Below, piece after piece: positions 15,387-23,682 of a stretch of 39,742 nt of DNA. Position 1 is the stretch's first letter; the number at the start of each line of letters is the position of its first letter. Made by a program: the position numbers and the translations under genes. Below the pieces are notes generated by a model. The model saw nothing but the letters and a program-made list of their open reading frames with translations, was not told the DNA's origin and searched no databases. The DNA comes from Curtobacterium sp. MCBA15_001 (GTDB taxonomy: Bacteria > Actinomycetota > Actinomycetes > Actinomycetales > Microbacteriaceae), in the NCBI RefSeq assembly GCF_001864835.1, contig NZ_MJGI01000012.1:93003-132744 (forward strand), given 5' to 3'.

Positions 15387-17234
15387 CTACTTCTTCTTCT
15401 CTTCGACGTCGCCGGAGAGCGCTGCGATGAAGGCTTCCTGCGGGACCTCGACCCGGCCGATCGTCTTCATGCGCTTCTTGCCCTCCTTCTGCTTCTCGAG
15501 GAGCTTGCGCTTGCGGGTGATGTCACCGCCGTAGCACTTCGCCAGGACGTCCTTGCGCATGGCCCGGATGCTCTCGCGCGCGATGATCCGCGCACCGATC
15601 GCCGCCTGGATCGGGACCTCGAACTGCTGTCGCGGGATGAGCTTGCGCAGCCGCTCGGTCATCAGCGTGCCGTACGCGTACGCCTTGTCGCGGTGCACGA
15701 TCGCGCTGAAGGCGTCCACCTGGTCGCCCTGCAGCAGGATGTCGACCTTGACCAGGTCGGCCGCCTGGTCGCCGACGGGCTCGTAGTCCAGGCTGGCGTA
15801 GCCCTGCGTCTTGCTCTTGAGCTGGTCGAAGAAGTCGAACACGATCTCGCCGAGCGGCATCTCGTAGCGGATCTCCACCCGGTCCTCGCCGAGGTACTCC
15901 ATGCCGAGCAGGGAGCCGCGGCGCTGCTGGCAGAGCTCCATGATCGCGCCGACGTAGTCCTTCGGCGCCAGGATCGCGGCGCGGACCATCGGCTCGCGGA
16001 CCTCGACGATGCGGCCGGTCGGGAACTCGGAGGGGTTCGTGACCTCGACGATCGAGTTGTCCTCGTTCGTGACCTCGTAGATGACGCTCGGCGCGGTCGT
16101 GATGAGGTCGAGGCCGAACTCGCGCGACAGGCGCTCGGTGATGATCTCGAGGTGCAGCAGCCCGAGGAAGCCGCAGCGGAAGCCGAAGCCGAGCGCGACC
16201 GAGGTCTCCGGTTCGTAGACCAGCGCGGCGTCGGAGAGCTTGAGCTTGTCGAGCGCGTCACGGAGGTCCGGGTAGTCCGAGCCGTCGATCGGGTACAGGC
16301 CGGAGAACACCATCGGCTTCGGGTCGGTGTAGCCCGGCAGCGCCTCGGTCGCGGGCTTCTGCGCGCTGGTGACCGTGTCGCCGACCTTCGACTGACGCAC
16401 GTCCTTCACGCCCGTGATCAGGTAGCCGACCTCGCCGACGGACAGGCCCTTCGTGGGCTTCGGCTCGGGGCTCGACACCCCGATCTCCAGGATCTCGTGC
16501 GTCGACTTGGTCGACATCATCTGGACCTTCTCGCGCGGCTGGATCGAGCCGTCGATCATCCGCACGTAGGTGACGACACCGCGGTAGCTGTCGTAGACCG
16601 AGTCGAAGATCATCGCGCGGGGTGCGGCGTCGACGTCTCCGACCGGGGCCGGCACCGACCGGACGACGAGGTCGAGGAGCTCGGGCACGCCGACGCCGGT
16701 CTTGCCGGAGACACGCAAGACGTCCTCGGGCTGCCCGCCGATGAGCTGGGCGAGTTCGGCTGCGTACTTGTCCGGCTCGGCCGCCGGCAGGTCGATCTTG
16801 TTGAGGACCGGGATGATCTGCAGGTCGTTCTCGAGCGCGAGGTACAGGTTGGCGAGCGTCTGGGCCTCGATGCCCTGCGCCGCGTCGACCAGCAGGATGG
16901 CCCCCTCGCACGCCGCCAGCGACCGGGAGACCTCGTACGAGAAGTCCACGTGGCCGGGCGTGTCGATCATGTTGAGCGCGTAGGTCTGTCCGTCGAGTTC
17001 CCACGGCATGCGGACCGCCTGCGACTTGATCGTGATGCCGCGCTCGCGCTCGATGTCCATCCGGTCGAGGTACTGCGCGCGCATGGCCCGTTCCTCGACG
17101 ATGCCGGTGATCTGCAGCATGCGGTCGGCCAGGGTCGACTTGCCGTGGTCGATGTGCGCGATGATGCAGAAGTTGCGGATCGCTTCGGCCGGCGTCGCGG
17201 CGGGCTCGAGCGGCGCGGATGCTTGTGGGCTCAC
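15387..17234 (-). CDS. lepA: Elongation factor 4 (LepA)
   Basis: Ribosome-associated GTPase (EF4) that acts on stalled or mispositioned ribosomes and in 30S assembly; 615 aa, close to the usual 600. G1 AHIDHGKS is at 26-33. G3 DTPGHVDF and G4 NKIDLP follow, then the EF-G-like domains. The LepA-specific C-terminal domain has the [22 protein letters not shown] signature. GTG at 17234 has GAGG four bases upstream; the open frame beyond it is not supported. The C-terminus is acidic/basic (GDVEEKKK). Confidence 0.97.
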   Translation of the reverse strand: MSPQASAPLEPAATPAEAIRNFCIIAHIDHGKSTLADRMLQITGIVEERAMRAQYLDRMDIERERGITIKSQAVRMPWELDGQTYALNMIDTPGHVDFSYEVSRSLAACEGAILLVDAAQGIEAQTLANLYLALENDLQIIPVLNKIDLPAAEPDKYAAELAQLIGGQPEDVLRVSGKTGVGVPELLDLVVRSVPAPVGDVDAAPRAMIFDSVYDSYRGVVTYVRMIDGSIQPREKVQMMSTKSTHEILEIGVSSPEPKPTKGLSVGEVGYLITGVKDVRQSKVGDTVTSAQKPATEALPGYTDPKPMVFSGLYPIDGSDYPDLRDALDKLKLSDAALVYEPETSVALGFGFRCGFLGLLHLEIITERLSREFGLDLITTAPSVIYEVTNEDNSIVEVTNPSEFPTGRIVEVREPMVRAAILAPKDYVGAIMELCQQRRGSLLGMEYLGEDRVEIRYEMPLGEIVFDFFDQLKSKTQGYASLDYEPVGDQAADLVKVDILLQGDQVDAFSAIVHRDKAYAYGTLMTERLRKLIPRQQFEVPIQAAIGARIIARESIRAMRKDVLAKCYGGDITRKRKLLEKQKEGKKRMKTIGRVEVPQEAFIAALSGDVEEKKK

Positions 17235-17357
17235 GGTTCCTCGTCGGTGGGTGGTGCCGGTGGCGCGCCCGTGGTCAGGACGGCTGGCATCGATTCTCCC
17301 ATGTCCCGGCGCCGCGTCCGGTCGGGCGCGGCAGCCGGAGGACCAGCTCGGCCGGCT

Positions 17358-17403
17358 CCGGACGGGAAGGCCGGTGCCGGCTGGCACCGTGCCTCCCGTC
17401 CGG
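17358..17403 (-). terminator. Hairpin after the aminotransferase, built from two inverted GGAGGC motifs
   Basis: The outer stem CCGGACGGGA/TCCCGTCCGG encloses a second stem CGGTGCC-GGCT-GGCACCG. It lies between the aminotransferase stop (17482) and the lepA start, so it can end aminotransferase transcription. The right arm read on the minus strand (CGGACGGGAGGCACGGTGCC) is the fullest copy of the dispersed intergenic motif. The rest of the 247-nt gap holds the 22-bp tandem repeat and no gene. Confidence 0.75.
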
Positions 17404-17427
17404 CACGCACCACGCTCCGGACGTGAC

Positions 17428-17486
17428 TGCCGCGGCTCCGGCCGTCAGCTGCCGCGGGTCCGGCCGTCAGCCGCCGCGGCGTCAGC
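17428..17486 (-). repeat. 22-bp tandem repeat containing the aminotransferase stop
   Basis: Two 22-bp units (17428-17449 and 17450-17471, differing at one base) and a third shortened unit (17472-17486). On the minus strand each unit begins GCTGAC, and the TGA of the shortened unit is the aminotransferase stop codon (17484-17482). Confidence 0.85.
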
Positions 17487-18645
17487 GCGCGGATCGCAGG
17501 GGTGGCAGTGCTCCCAGGCCGTGCCGCAGGTCCTCCGGCGTCGCGGCCAGGCAGATCCGGATCCATCCCTCGCCGCTCCTCCCGAACGCACTGCCCGGGG
17601 CGACCGCGACGTGCTGCTCGTGCAGGAACCGGAGTGCCCAGGCCGCGACGTCACCCTGCGTCGCGTGGGCGACGTCGATCCACAGGTAGAAGGCCCCGCG
17701 GGGGTCGTTGTAGCGGATGCCGGCCGCGTCGAGGACCTCGCGCGCCACGGCGAGGTTCGCACGGTAGTGGTCGCGCGCGTCCTGCACCGCCGAGTGGTCA
17801 CCGACGATGGCAGCCAGGGCCGCGTACTGGTCGGGCTCCGCCACGCAGCTGATCATCGCCTCCTGCATGGTGCGCATCGTCGGACCGAGGCCCTTCGGGG
17901 TGACGAGGTACCCGACCCGCACGCCCGTCATGGCGTAGGTCTTGCTCAAGGAGAACGCGGTGAAGACCCGGTCGTCCTCGTCCAGGGCCGCCAGGCTGAC
18001 GTGCCGGACGTCGTGGGTGAAGTACTCGTAGACCTCGTCGCTGACCACCCACAGGTCGTGCCGGCGCGCGAACGCCAGCAGGTTCCGCAGGGTCTCCTCG
18101 CCGAAGACCGAGCCGAGCGGGTTCGACGGCGAGTTCACCACGATGGCCCGCGTCCGCTCGGTGATGCTCGCCTCGAGCGCGTCGAGGTCCGGCTCGAACC
18201 CGCGGTCCGGCTCCAGCCGGTACGGCACCGGCGTCGCACCGAGGATGTGTGCGTTCATCGTGAACGTCGTGTAGCCCGGGTCCGGCACGAGCAGTTCGTC
18301 CCCAGGGCTCAGGACGAGCGACATCGCCTGGAAGAGCGCCTGCGTCGCCCCCACCGTCACCCAGATCTGCTCGAGGTCCGCCGTGATGCGGTTCTCGCGC
18401 TGCAGCTTCTCCTGGATCGCCCGACGCAGCGGTGCGATGCCGCCGTTCGGGGTGTAGCCGGTGCGGTCCTCGGTCCAGGCCCGCCGGGCGGCGTCGCCGA
18501 TGTGCGTGGCGACCGGGACGTCGGGTTCCCCGATGACGAGCATCGTCACGTCGTCCCCCGCGGCCTGCAGCATCGCCGCCTGCTCGAAGACGCGGCGGAT
18601 GCCGGAGGCGGGGACGGTGTCGATCCGGGGCGCGAGGGAGGGCAT
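17482..18645 (-). CDS. Pyridoxal-phosphate aminotransferase, class I/II
   Basis: Fold-type I aminotransferase of 387 aa, similar to the aspartate/aromatic aminotransferase-like group. Visible elements are [11 protein letters not shown] near the N-terminus, the VPDPGYTTF phosphate-pocket segment, [16 protein letters not shown] with the pyridine-binding Asp, and K235 in [17 protein letters not shown] as the Schiff-base lysine. Arg in GWIRICLA near the C-terminus binds the substrate carboxylate. The exact substrate is not deducible. ATG at 18645 fits a TACCGT box seven bases upstream; GTG three codons earlier is possible. The gene separates lepA from rpsT. Confidence 0.9.
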   Translation of the reverse strand: MPSLAPRIDTVPASGIRRVFEQAAMLQAAGDDVTMLVIGEPDVPVATHIGDAARRAWTEDRTGYTPNGGIAPLRRAIQEKLQRENRITADLEQIWVTVGATQALFQAMSLVLSPGDELLVPDPGYTTFTMNAHILGATPVPYRLEPDRGFEPDLDALEASITERTRAIVVNSPSNPLGSVFGEETLRNLLAFARRHDLWVVSDEVYEYFTHDVRHVSLAALDEDDRVFTAFSLSKTYAMTGVRVGYLVTPKGLGPTMRTMQEAMISCVAEPDQYAALAAIVGDHSAVQDARDHYRANLAVAREVLDAAGIRYNDPRGAFYLWIDVAHATQGDVAAWALRFLHEQHVAVAPGSAFGRSGEGWIRICLAATPEDLRHGLGALPPLRSAR

Positions 18646-18652
18646 GCGATCC

Positions 18653-18658
18653 ACGGTA
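18653..18658 (-). promoter_or_regulatory. Candidate leaderless -10 box of the aminotransferase
   Basis: TACCGT on the minus strand is followed by seven bases and then the ATG at 18645. Confidence 0.45.
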
Positions 18659-18698
18659 ACGAAGCCGTGTTGCGGGCTCGTGACGCGTGTCGCGCGCG

Positions 18699-18727
18699 TT
18701 GTCCGGCGGGCGCCGTCCTGGTAGTGT
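18699..18727 (+). promoter_or_regulatory. rpsT promoter
   Basis: TTGTCC (18699-18704), a 17-base spacer and TAGTGT (18722-18727) match a housekeeping sigma promoter. Transcription would start near 18734, giving a leader of about 100 nt before rpsT. The leader carries a hairpin, CGCGTTCC (18742-18749) with GGAACGCG (18762-18769). Confidence 0.55.
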
Positions 18728-18837
18728 TGCTTGCTGGCTTGCGCGTTCCCCGCCCACGGGTGGAACGCGAGACGACCAAGGGCCCCTCTACCCAGCGGTC
18801 GCATTCACCCGTACGAGACGAAGCAGGAGCACCACGC

Positions 18838-19098
18838 ATGGCGAACATCAAGTCGCAGATGAAGCGCATCAAGACCAACCTCAAGGCCACCGAGCGCAAC
18901 AAGGCCTACAAGTCCGAGCTGAAGACGTTCATCCGTCACACCAACGAGGCGATCGTCGCCGGCGACAAGGAGAAGGCCACCGCCGCTCTCGCCGTCGCGT
19001 CGAAGAAGCTCGACAAGGCCGTCAGCAAGGGCGTCATCCACAAGAACCAGGCCGCGAACCGCAAGTCGGCCATCGCGAAGAAGGTCGCTGCGCTCTGA
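18838..19098 (+). CDS. rpsT: 30S ribosomal protein S20
   Basis: Primary 16S rRNA-binding protein of the small subunit; 86 aa and complete. The basic, Ala/Lys-rich helical sequence starts [20 protein letters not shown], with [16 protein letters not shown] at the end. AGGAG lies eight bases before the ATG. It is monocistronic, with its own promoter and terminator, next to holA as in many actinobacteria. Confidence 0.98.
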   Translation: MANIKSQMKRIKTNLKATERNKAYKSELKTFIRHTNEAIVAGDKEKATAALAVASKKLDKAVSKGVIHKNQAANRKSAIAKKVAAL

Positions 19099-19112
19099 CG
19101 CACTGACTCCCT

Positions 19113-19147
19113 CGAAGGCCCCGTACCGTTCCGGTGCGGGGCCTTCG
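19113..19147. terminator. Bidirectional terminator of rpsT (and holA)
   Basis: A 15-bp stem with one G-T wobble (19113-19127 with 19133-19147) and loop GTTCC, 14 nt after the rpsT stop. There is no T-run. Confidence 0.9.
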
Positions 19148-19160
19148 TCGTCCGCGGACG

Positions 19161-19224
19161 GGGCCAGGCGGGCCGGGCCCGGCCGGCCCGGGCCAGCCGG
19201 GCCAGGCCGGCCGGGCCCGGCGGG
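19161..19224. repeat. T-free GC tract with degenerate GGCCGGG repeats
   Basis: Sixty-four bases with no T and only three A. GGCCGGGCCCGG occurs at 19171-19182 and 19209-19220, with many overlapping palindromes. No gene is present; it lies in the 265-nt gap between the converging rpsT and holA genes. Confidence 0.8.
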
Positions 19225-19240
19225 TTCGCGGTGCGAGCCG

Positions 19241-19310
19241 CGTTCGCACAACCGCAGGCACTCCGCACCACGGCGATCGCTGGTGCGGTGTGTGTTCGGT
19301 TGTGCGAACG
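19241..19310. repeat. 70-bp imperfect cruciform, REP-like candidate
   Basis: Outer arms CGTTCGCACAACCG (19241-19254) and CGGTTGTGCGAACG (19297-19310) are perfectly complementary over 14 bp. Inner arms CCGCACCA (19263-19270) and TGGTGCGG (19281-19288) flank CGGCGATCGC. The two internal loops are both eight bases long with partial pairing. It is not needed as a terminator because a strong one lies at 19113. Confidence 0.75.
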
Positions 19311-19338
19311 CACAGCGCGCCAGGGCGCGCGCAGTCCG

Positions 19339-19356
19339 CTCCGGACGGGAGGCCCG
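19339..19356 (+). repeat. Partial copy of dispersed GGAGGC motif
   Basis: CTCCGGACGGGAGGCCCG lies just past the holA stop. It shares CCGGACGGGAGGC with the fullest copy at 17379-17403. Confidence 0.5.
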
Positions 19357-19363
19357 ACTCGCC

Positions 19364-20383
19364 TCAGCGGGCCTCGCCGCGTCGGGCGATGGTGCGGACC
19401 ATGACCTCGAGCGCGTAGTGCGCGTCGCGGGATCCGCCCTTCACGGCGGTGTCGGCCTCGGCGATGCTGATGATGGCGTTCGCCAACCCGGCCTCGCTCC
19501 ACCCGGCGACGTCCCGCTGCGCGCGCTGCACCTGCCACGGCGCCATGCCGAGCGCCGACGCCGCCTGACCGCTGGAGCCACGGAACGCGCTGACCTTCGC
19601 CATGGTGCGGATCTTGCTGGCGAAGGCGGCGACGATCGGCACGGGGGCCTCACCCGTCGCCAGGGCGTGCCGGAGCTCGACGATCGCGGGCGCGGACCGG
19701 CCGGCCAGCGCGATGTCCGCGACCTTGAACGCGTTGGTCTCGACCCGGCCGCCGTAGTACTTGTCGACGACCCGGTCGGTGATCTCCTGCGCTTCGTCCG
19801 CCAGGAGCTGCCGGCACGCTGCCGCCAGCTCAGCCAGGTTGTCCGCGAACGCCGCCACGAGGGTCCGGACCGCTGAGGGGGCGATCTTCCGACGTGCGGC
19901 GCGGAACTCGGCTGTGACGAAGTCGATGCGGTCGGTCTCGCGCTTGAGTTCGTCGCACTGCACCTCGATGCCGCCACCGACGCCGCTACGGATCGTGTCG
20001 AGGAGCTTCTTGCCGCGGACACCACCCCCGTGTCGGAGCACGAGCGTGACGTCATCCGCCGGGTTCCCGAGGTACGCGATGGTCTCGGTGATGAAGGCGT
20101 CCGTGCACTTCTCGACGTTGGTGACCCGGACCAGCCGCGGTTCACCGAACAGCGACGGACTCGCCAGGGTGGCCAGCAGGCCGGGCGCGTACTGGTCGGC
20201 CTCGAGGTCGTGGACCTCGAGCGCCGGGTCCTCGGCCACGAGCAGGTCGCGCAGCATGCCGGTCGAGCGCTCAGCGAGGAACGTCTCCGGCCCCGTGACC
20301 AGGACGACGGGGGCAGGACGGATGCCCGACCACGGGACCTGGTCGATCTTCGCCGCGGCGCGCGCGGGCTTCTTGGCGGGCAT
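19364..20383 (-). CDS. holA: DNA polymerase III subunit delta
   Basis: Clamp-loader subunit of 339 aa that opens the beta clamp. The N-terminal domain carries PVVLVTGPETFLAERS, the usual degenerate ATPase fold without a P-loop. DVTLVLRHGGGVRGKKLLD is the next conserved block. The C-terminal collar domain includes APVPIVAAFASKIRTM and ends in RDAHYALEVMVRTIARRGEAR. ATG at 20383 has AAGGA upstream. The comEC-holA-rpsT neighbourhood is the standard actinobacterial order. Confidence 0.95.
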   Translation of the reverse strand: MPAKKPARAAAKIDQVPWSGIRPAPVVLVTGPETFLAERSTGMLRDLLVAEDPALEVHDLEADQYAPGLLATLASPSLFGEPRLVRVTNVEKCTDAFITETIAYLGNPADDVTLVLRHGGGVRGKKLLDTIRSGVGGGIEVQCDELKRETDRIDFVTAEFRAARRKIAPSAVRTLVAAFADNLAELAAACRQLLADEAQEITDRVVDKYYGGRVETNAFKVADIALAGRSAPAIVELRHALATGEAPVPIVAAFASKIRTMAKVSAFRGSSGQAASALGMAPWQVQRAQRDVAGWSEAGLANAIISIAEADTAVKGGSRDAHYALEVMVRTIARRGEAR

Positions 20384-20413
20384 GCGTTCCTTCCGGTCGT
20401 GCGGCTCCCGAGT

Positions 20414-22863
20414 CTACGGGCGAGCGCCGACGGCACTGTCACGGCCGCAGCCGCAGCCGTAGCCGACGTCGCCGTCGCCGTCGCGGTGGCCGACGAACCG
20501 CCCGCGGCGGCGTCGGCCGGTCGGTCGTGCCGCTCGGTCCAGACCTCCGGCCCGTCCGTCCCGCGGCGGACGACGATCGTCCCCTGGAGATCCGTCCGGA
20601 ACGGTGTCGTGCCGGCGTCGGCGAGCATCCCGAGTGCCCGTTCGGTCGGGTGACCGTAGGTGTTGTCGGCTCCGACCCCGATGAGCCCCACGGGTGCAGC
20701 CAGCTGCCGGTAGAGCCCGGGGTCCTGGTCGGACGAGCCGTGGTGCGAGACCTTGACCACGTCGACCGGACCGAGGGCGACCGTGTCGCGGAGTCGCCGC
20801 TGCGCCTGCTCGTCCAGGTCCCCCAGCAGGACCGTGGACAGACAGGCACCGCATCCCTCGCTGCCGACGGTCGTGAGCACGACACTCGCCGCGTTGCCGC
20901 TCGCTGTCGAACCCGCACGCGGCCAGACCACCTGCCAGGCCAGGTCGCCGAGCACGCCGGAGGTCTGGTCGTCGGCGCGGCGCACGTCGACACCGGCGCT
21001 CGTCAGGCGCTCGACGACGCCCTGGTCCGCCGGACGACCGACGGGGCCGACCAGCGCGACGTCCGACCGGGTAGCGACAGACTCGACGGCGCCGACGTGG
21101 TCACGATCGAAGTGCGTGAGGACGAGCAGGTCCACCCGGTCGACACCGAGCAGGTCGAGACAGGTGCGGAGCCGGGCCGGGTCGTCCCCGACGTCCACGA
21201 GCGCCGTCCTGGCCCCGCTGCGCACCACCGTCGCGTCCCCCTGGCCCACGTCGCAGGCGACGACCGACCAGTCCCGCGGCAGGCCCGCACGGACGACGAG
21301 GGGTGGGACCACGGTGGCTCCGACGCCGACCACCACGACGACGACCGCGCCGAGGACGAGCCGTGCGCGCCACCGCCGCGCGACGAGCACGGCCGAGGCC
21401 ACCGCGGCGCTGACGAGCACGGCCGCAGCGACACCGATCGTGCCCACGGGCCAGGGCACCGCTGCGAAGGGCAGGGCCGACGCACTCCGCGCCACGACGC
21501 CGATGCCCGCAGCGGGTGCCCATGCGACGCCGGCCAGCACCGAGGCGCCTGTGGGCCAGAGCGGCGCGAGCAGGCAGGACGCCAGACCGAGCACCGTGAC
21601 GATCGGCGCCAGCGGTTCGGTGAGCAGGTTCGCCGGCACCGCGTACGTCGGCAGCGCTGCCGTGAGCGGGATCGTGAGGGGCCAGCACGCGACCTGGGCG
21701 GCGATCGGCACGGCGAGGGCGGCCGCGACGGGGGTCCCACAGCGCCCGGCGAGGAGCCCGGTGAGCGGTGGTCCCAGCACGACGATGCCCCCGGTCGCGA
21801 GGACGGACAGCCCGAAGGCGAACGAACGCGCTGTCCACGGATCGGCCACCAGCATCCCGACCGCGGCCAGCGCGATCAGCGGTACGCCCCGCACCGGTCG
21901 ACCGGTCAGGTGGACGACGAGCACGACGACGGCCATCACGGTCGCGCGCAGGATCGACGGATCGGGGCGGACCAGTGTCACGAACCCGACGAGCAGCGCG
22001 ACCGCACACGCGGCACGGGGCACGCGACCGAGGCCGGCCGCTCGACCGAGCACGACCACGAGGGCGACGACCACCGCGCAGTTCGACCCCGACACCGCGG
22101 TCAGGTGCGTCAGAGCGCTCGTCTCCATCGCGGCCTGGGTCTCGGGGTCGAGGCCACTACGGTCCCCGATCGCCAGACCGCGGAGCAGCGCTCCACCGGG
22201 CTGGGGCAGGTCCGCGGTGACCCGGGCGAAGGCGGCCCGCGCCGTGTTCGTGGTGCCGACGAACCCCGTGGCTGGACGGACCGACACCGGACCGCGCACG
22301 AAGACGACGAAGGCGGTGGGAGCGCCAGGCTCGTCGGCCTCGATCACCGCAGTCGCCGCGAGGACCGCACCGGCCCCGACCGTCCGGCGCCGCGGCTCGT
22401 CACGACTCGGCACGATCCGAACCGGCACGGCGAGCGATGCCTCGGGGTGGGCACCGGTCCCGAACTGCCGCAGTGTCGCGAGGGCGGACCGGTCCGCCGG
22501 CGTGAGGTCACGATCGAGCGTGAGCCGCACGGCAACGGCCCGCGACGAGCTCTCGGCCAACACGGCGGGCGAGCGTCGGACCTGCCCGACGGCGACGGCC
22601 ACGGCGACCACCGCGACGAGCAACGCACACGTCAGCAGCAGGGCGGCGACCGCTCGACCACGGACACGCGAGCCGGAGCCGTCGGCGGACCGTGCGCACA
22701 CGACGACGACGAGGGCTCCCCCGGCGACGACCGCGCCGAACGCCGCCACTGCCCACGCCACAGCCGGGTACCCGACCAGCACCGCGGTCACCACCCAGGT
22801 GACGGCTGCGGGTCCGGCGAACCGCAGGTCCGATGCGTCCGGACGGCCCTGCGCGACGCTCAC
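20414..22863 (-). CDS. comEC: ComEC/Rec2 DNA-uptake channel protein, 3' end uncertain
   Basis: Polytopic membrane protein that carries single-stranded DNA across the membrane in natural transformation. The N-terminal half has many helices and the Competence domain, including LTAVSGSNCAVV. The metallo-beta-lactamase-like domain has LTHFDRDHVG near residue 581, KVSHHGSSDQD near 702 and GHPTERALGML. GTG at 22863 overlaps the comEA stop by 4 nt. After residue about 774 the frame enters a GGCGAC/GGCTGC repeat and has no stop until 19441, 943 nt inside holA. Stops in the two other frames occur at 20439 and 20414, so a +1 or -1 change in the repeat tract would give a normal length near 800-815 aa. 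The end given is the outer of these, not a seen in-frame stop. Confidence 0.8.
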
Positions 22864-23588
22864 ACCCGCACCCGGCTCTCGAGTTCGGCGAAGCGGGACT
22901 CACCGATGCCGCTCACCTCGAGCAGGTCCTGCGGCGCGGCGAAGCGGCCGTGCTCCTGGCGCCAGGCGAGGATGCGCTGGGCGAGCGCGGGACCGATGCC
23001 CGGCAGGGTCTCGAGGGTCGCCTGGTCGGCGGTGTTGAGATCGACCACCGGGGGCACCCCGTCCGGACCAGCACCGGGACCGGAACCGGACGCGCCAGTC
23101 CCCGACGCACCGCCGTTCGCGCCGGGGTCCCCGCCGTCGACGGTGGCCGGGATGTCGGTCTCGCCGACCCGCGGCACGTAGAGGCGTTCGCCGTCGACGA
23201 CCGGACGGGCCAGGTTGACCCGTGCCAGGTCGGCGTCGGCTGCTGCGCCGCCCGCCCGGTCGAGGGCGTCCGCCACGCGCGCACCGCTGCCGAGGGTGAT
23301 CAGCCCCGGTGCACCGACGGCACCCACCACGTGCACGACGACGGGCGCCCCCGACGCCGAGGGCGAGCCGGATGCCGACGGAGCCCCTGTCGCTCCCCCA
23401 CCGCCGTCGGACGCGCTCGCTGTGGGCCGCCCCGGGCCCACCGGAGCCGCACCCGACACGGACACCGCGCCGCTGTCACCGCCACCGTCGCCGCCACGAG
23501 CACCGACGACGATGACCACGAGGGCGACCACGACGACGAGCACCGCGAGCAGGATCGCCGCGCGGGGCGTGAGCGTGAACCGGGACAT
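22860..23588 (-). CDS. comEA: ComEA-type competence DNA-binding protein
   Basis: Membrane-anchored DNA receptor of 242 aa for transformation. One transmembrane helix lies at 11-29, then a Gly/Ser/Ala-rich linker (31-81), an SLBB-like domain (about 83-140), a second low-complexity linker (150-178), and a helix-hairpin-helix pair (181-242) with VVDLNTADQATLETLPGIGPALAQRI and LLEVSGIGESRFAEL. ATG at 23588 is preceded by TAGCGT and seven bases, suggesting a leaderless start. It is the first gene of a comEA-comEC operon; no comEB is present, as is usual in actinobacteria. Confidence 0.94.
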   Translation of the reverse strand: MSRFTLTPRAAILLAVLVVVVALVVIVVGARGGDGGGDSGAVSVSGAAPVGPGRPTASASDGGGGATGAPSASGSPSASGAPVVVHVVGAVGAPGLITLGSGARVADALDRAGGAAADADLARVNLARPVVDGERLYVPRVGETDIPATVDGGDPGANGGASGTGASGSGPGAGPDGVPPVVDLNTADQATLETLPGIGPALAQRILAWRQEHGRFAAPQDLLEVSGIGESRFAELESRVRV

Positions 23589-23595
23589 GGCCGGA

Positions 23596-23601
23596 ACGCT
23601 A
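23596..23601 (-). promoter_or_regulatory. Candidate leaderless -10 box of comEA
   Basis: TAGCGT on the minus strand is followed by seven bases and then the ATG at 23588. It abuts the hairpin at 23601-23630. Confidence 0.5.
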
Positions 23602-23630
23602 CGGAGCCCGGCCGTCCGGCCGAGCTCCGT
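23601..23630 (-). terminator. Hairpin between leuS and comEA
   Basis: ACGGAGC-C-CGGCCG pairs with CGGCCG-A-GCTCCGT, a 14-position stem with one mismatch and a two-base turn. It lies about 50 nt past the leuS stop (minus strand) and directly upstream of the comEA -10 box. Confidence 0.65.
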
Positions 23631-23682
23631 CGTAGGCGCCTGTGGAGCAGCCACCGCCGCCCCACGCCTGTGGAGGAGTCGC

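Noticed and set aside
19441..20413. C-terminal extension of ComEC across holA
   Set aside because: The extra 320 residues are the out-of-frame reading of holA, with Arg/Ser/Thr bias and no similarity to any ComEC end.
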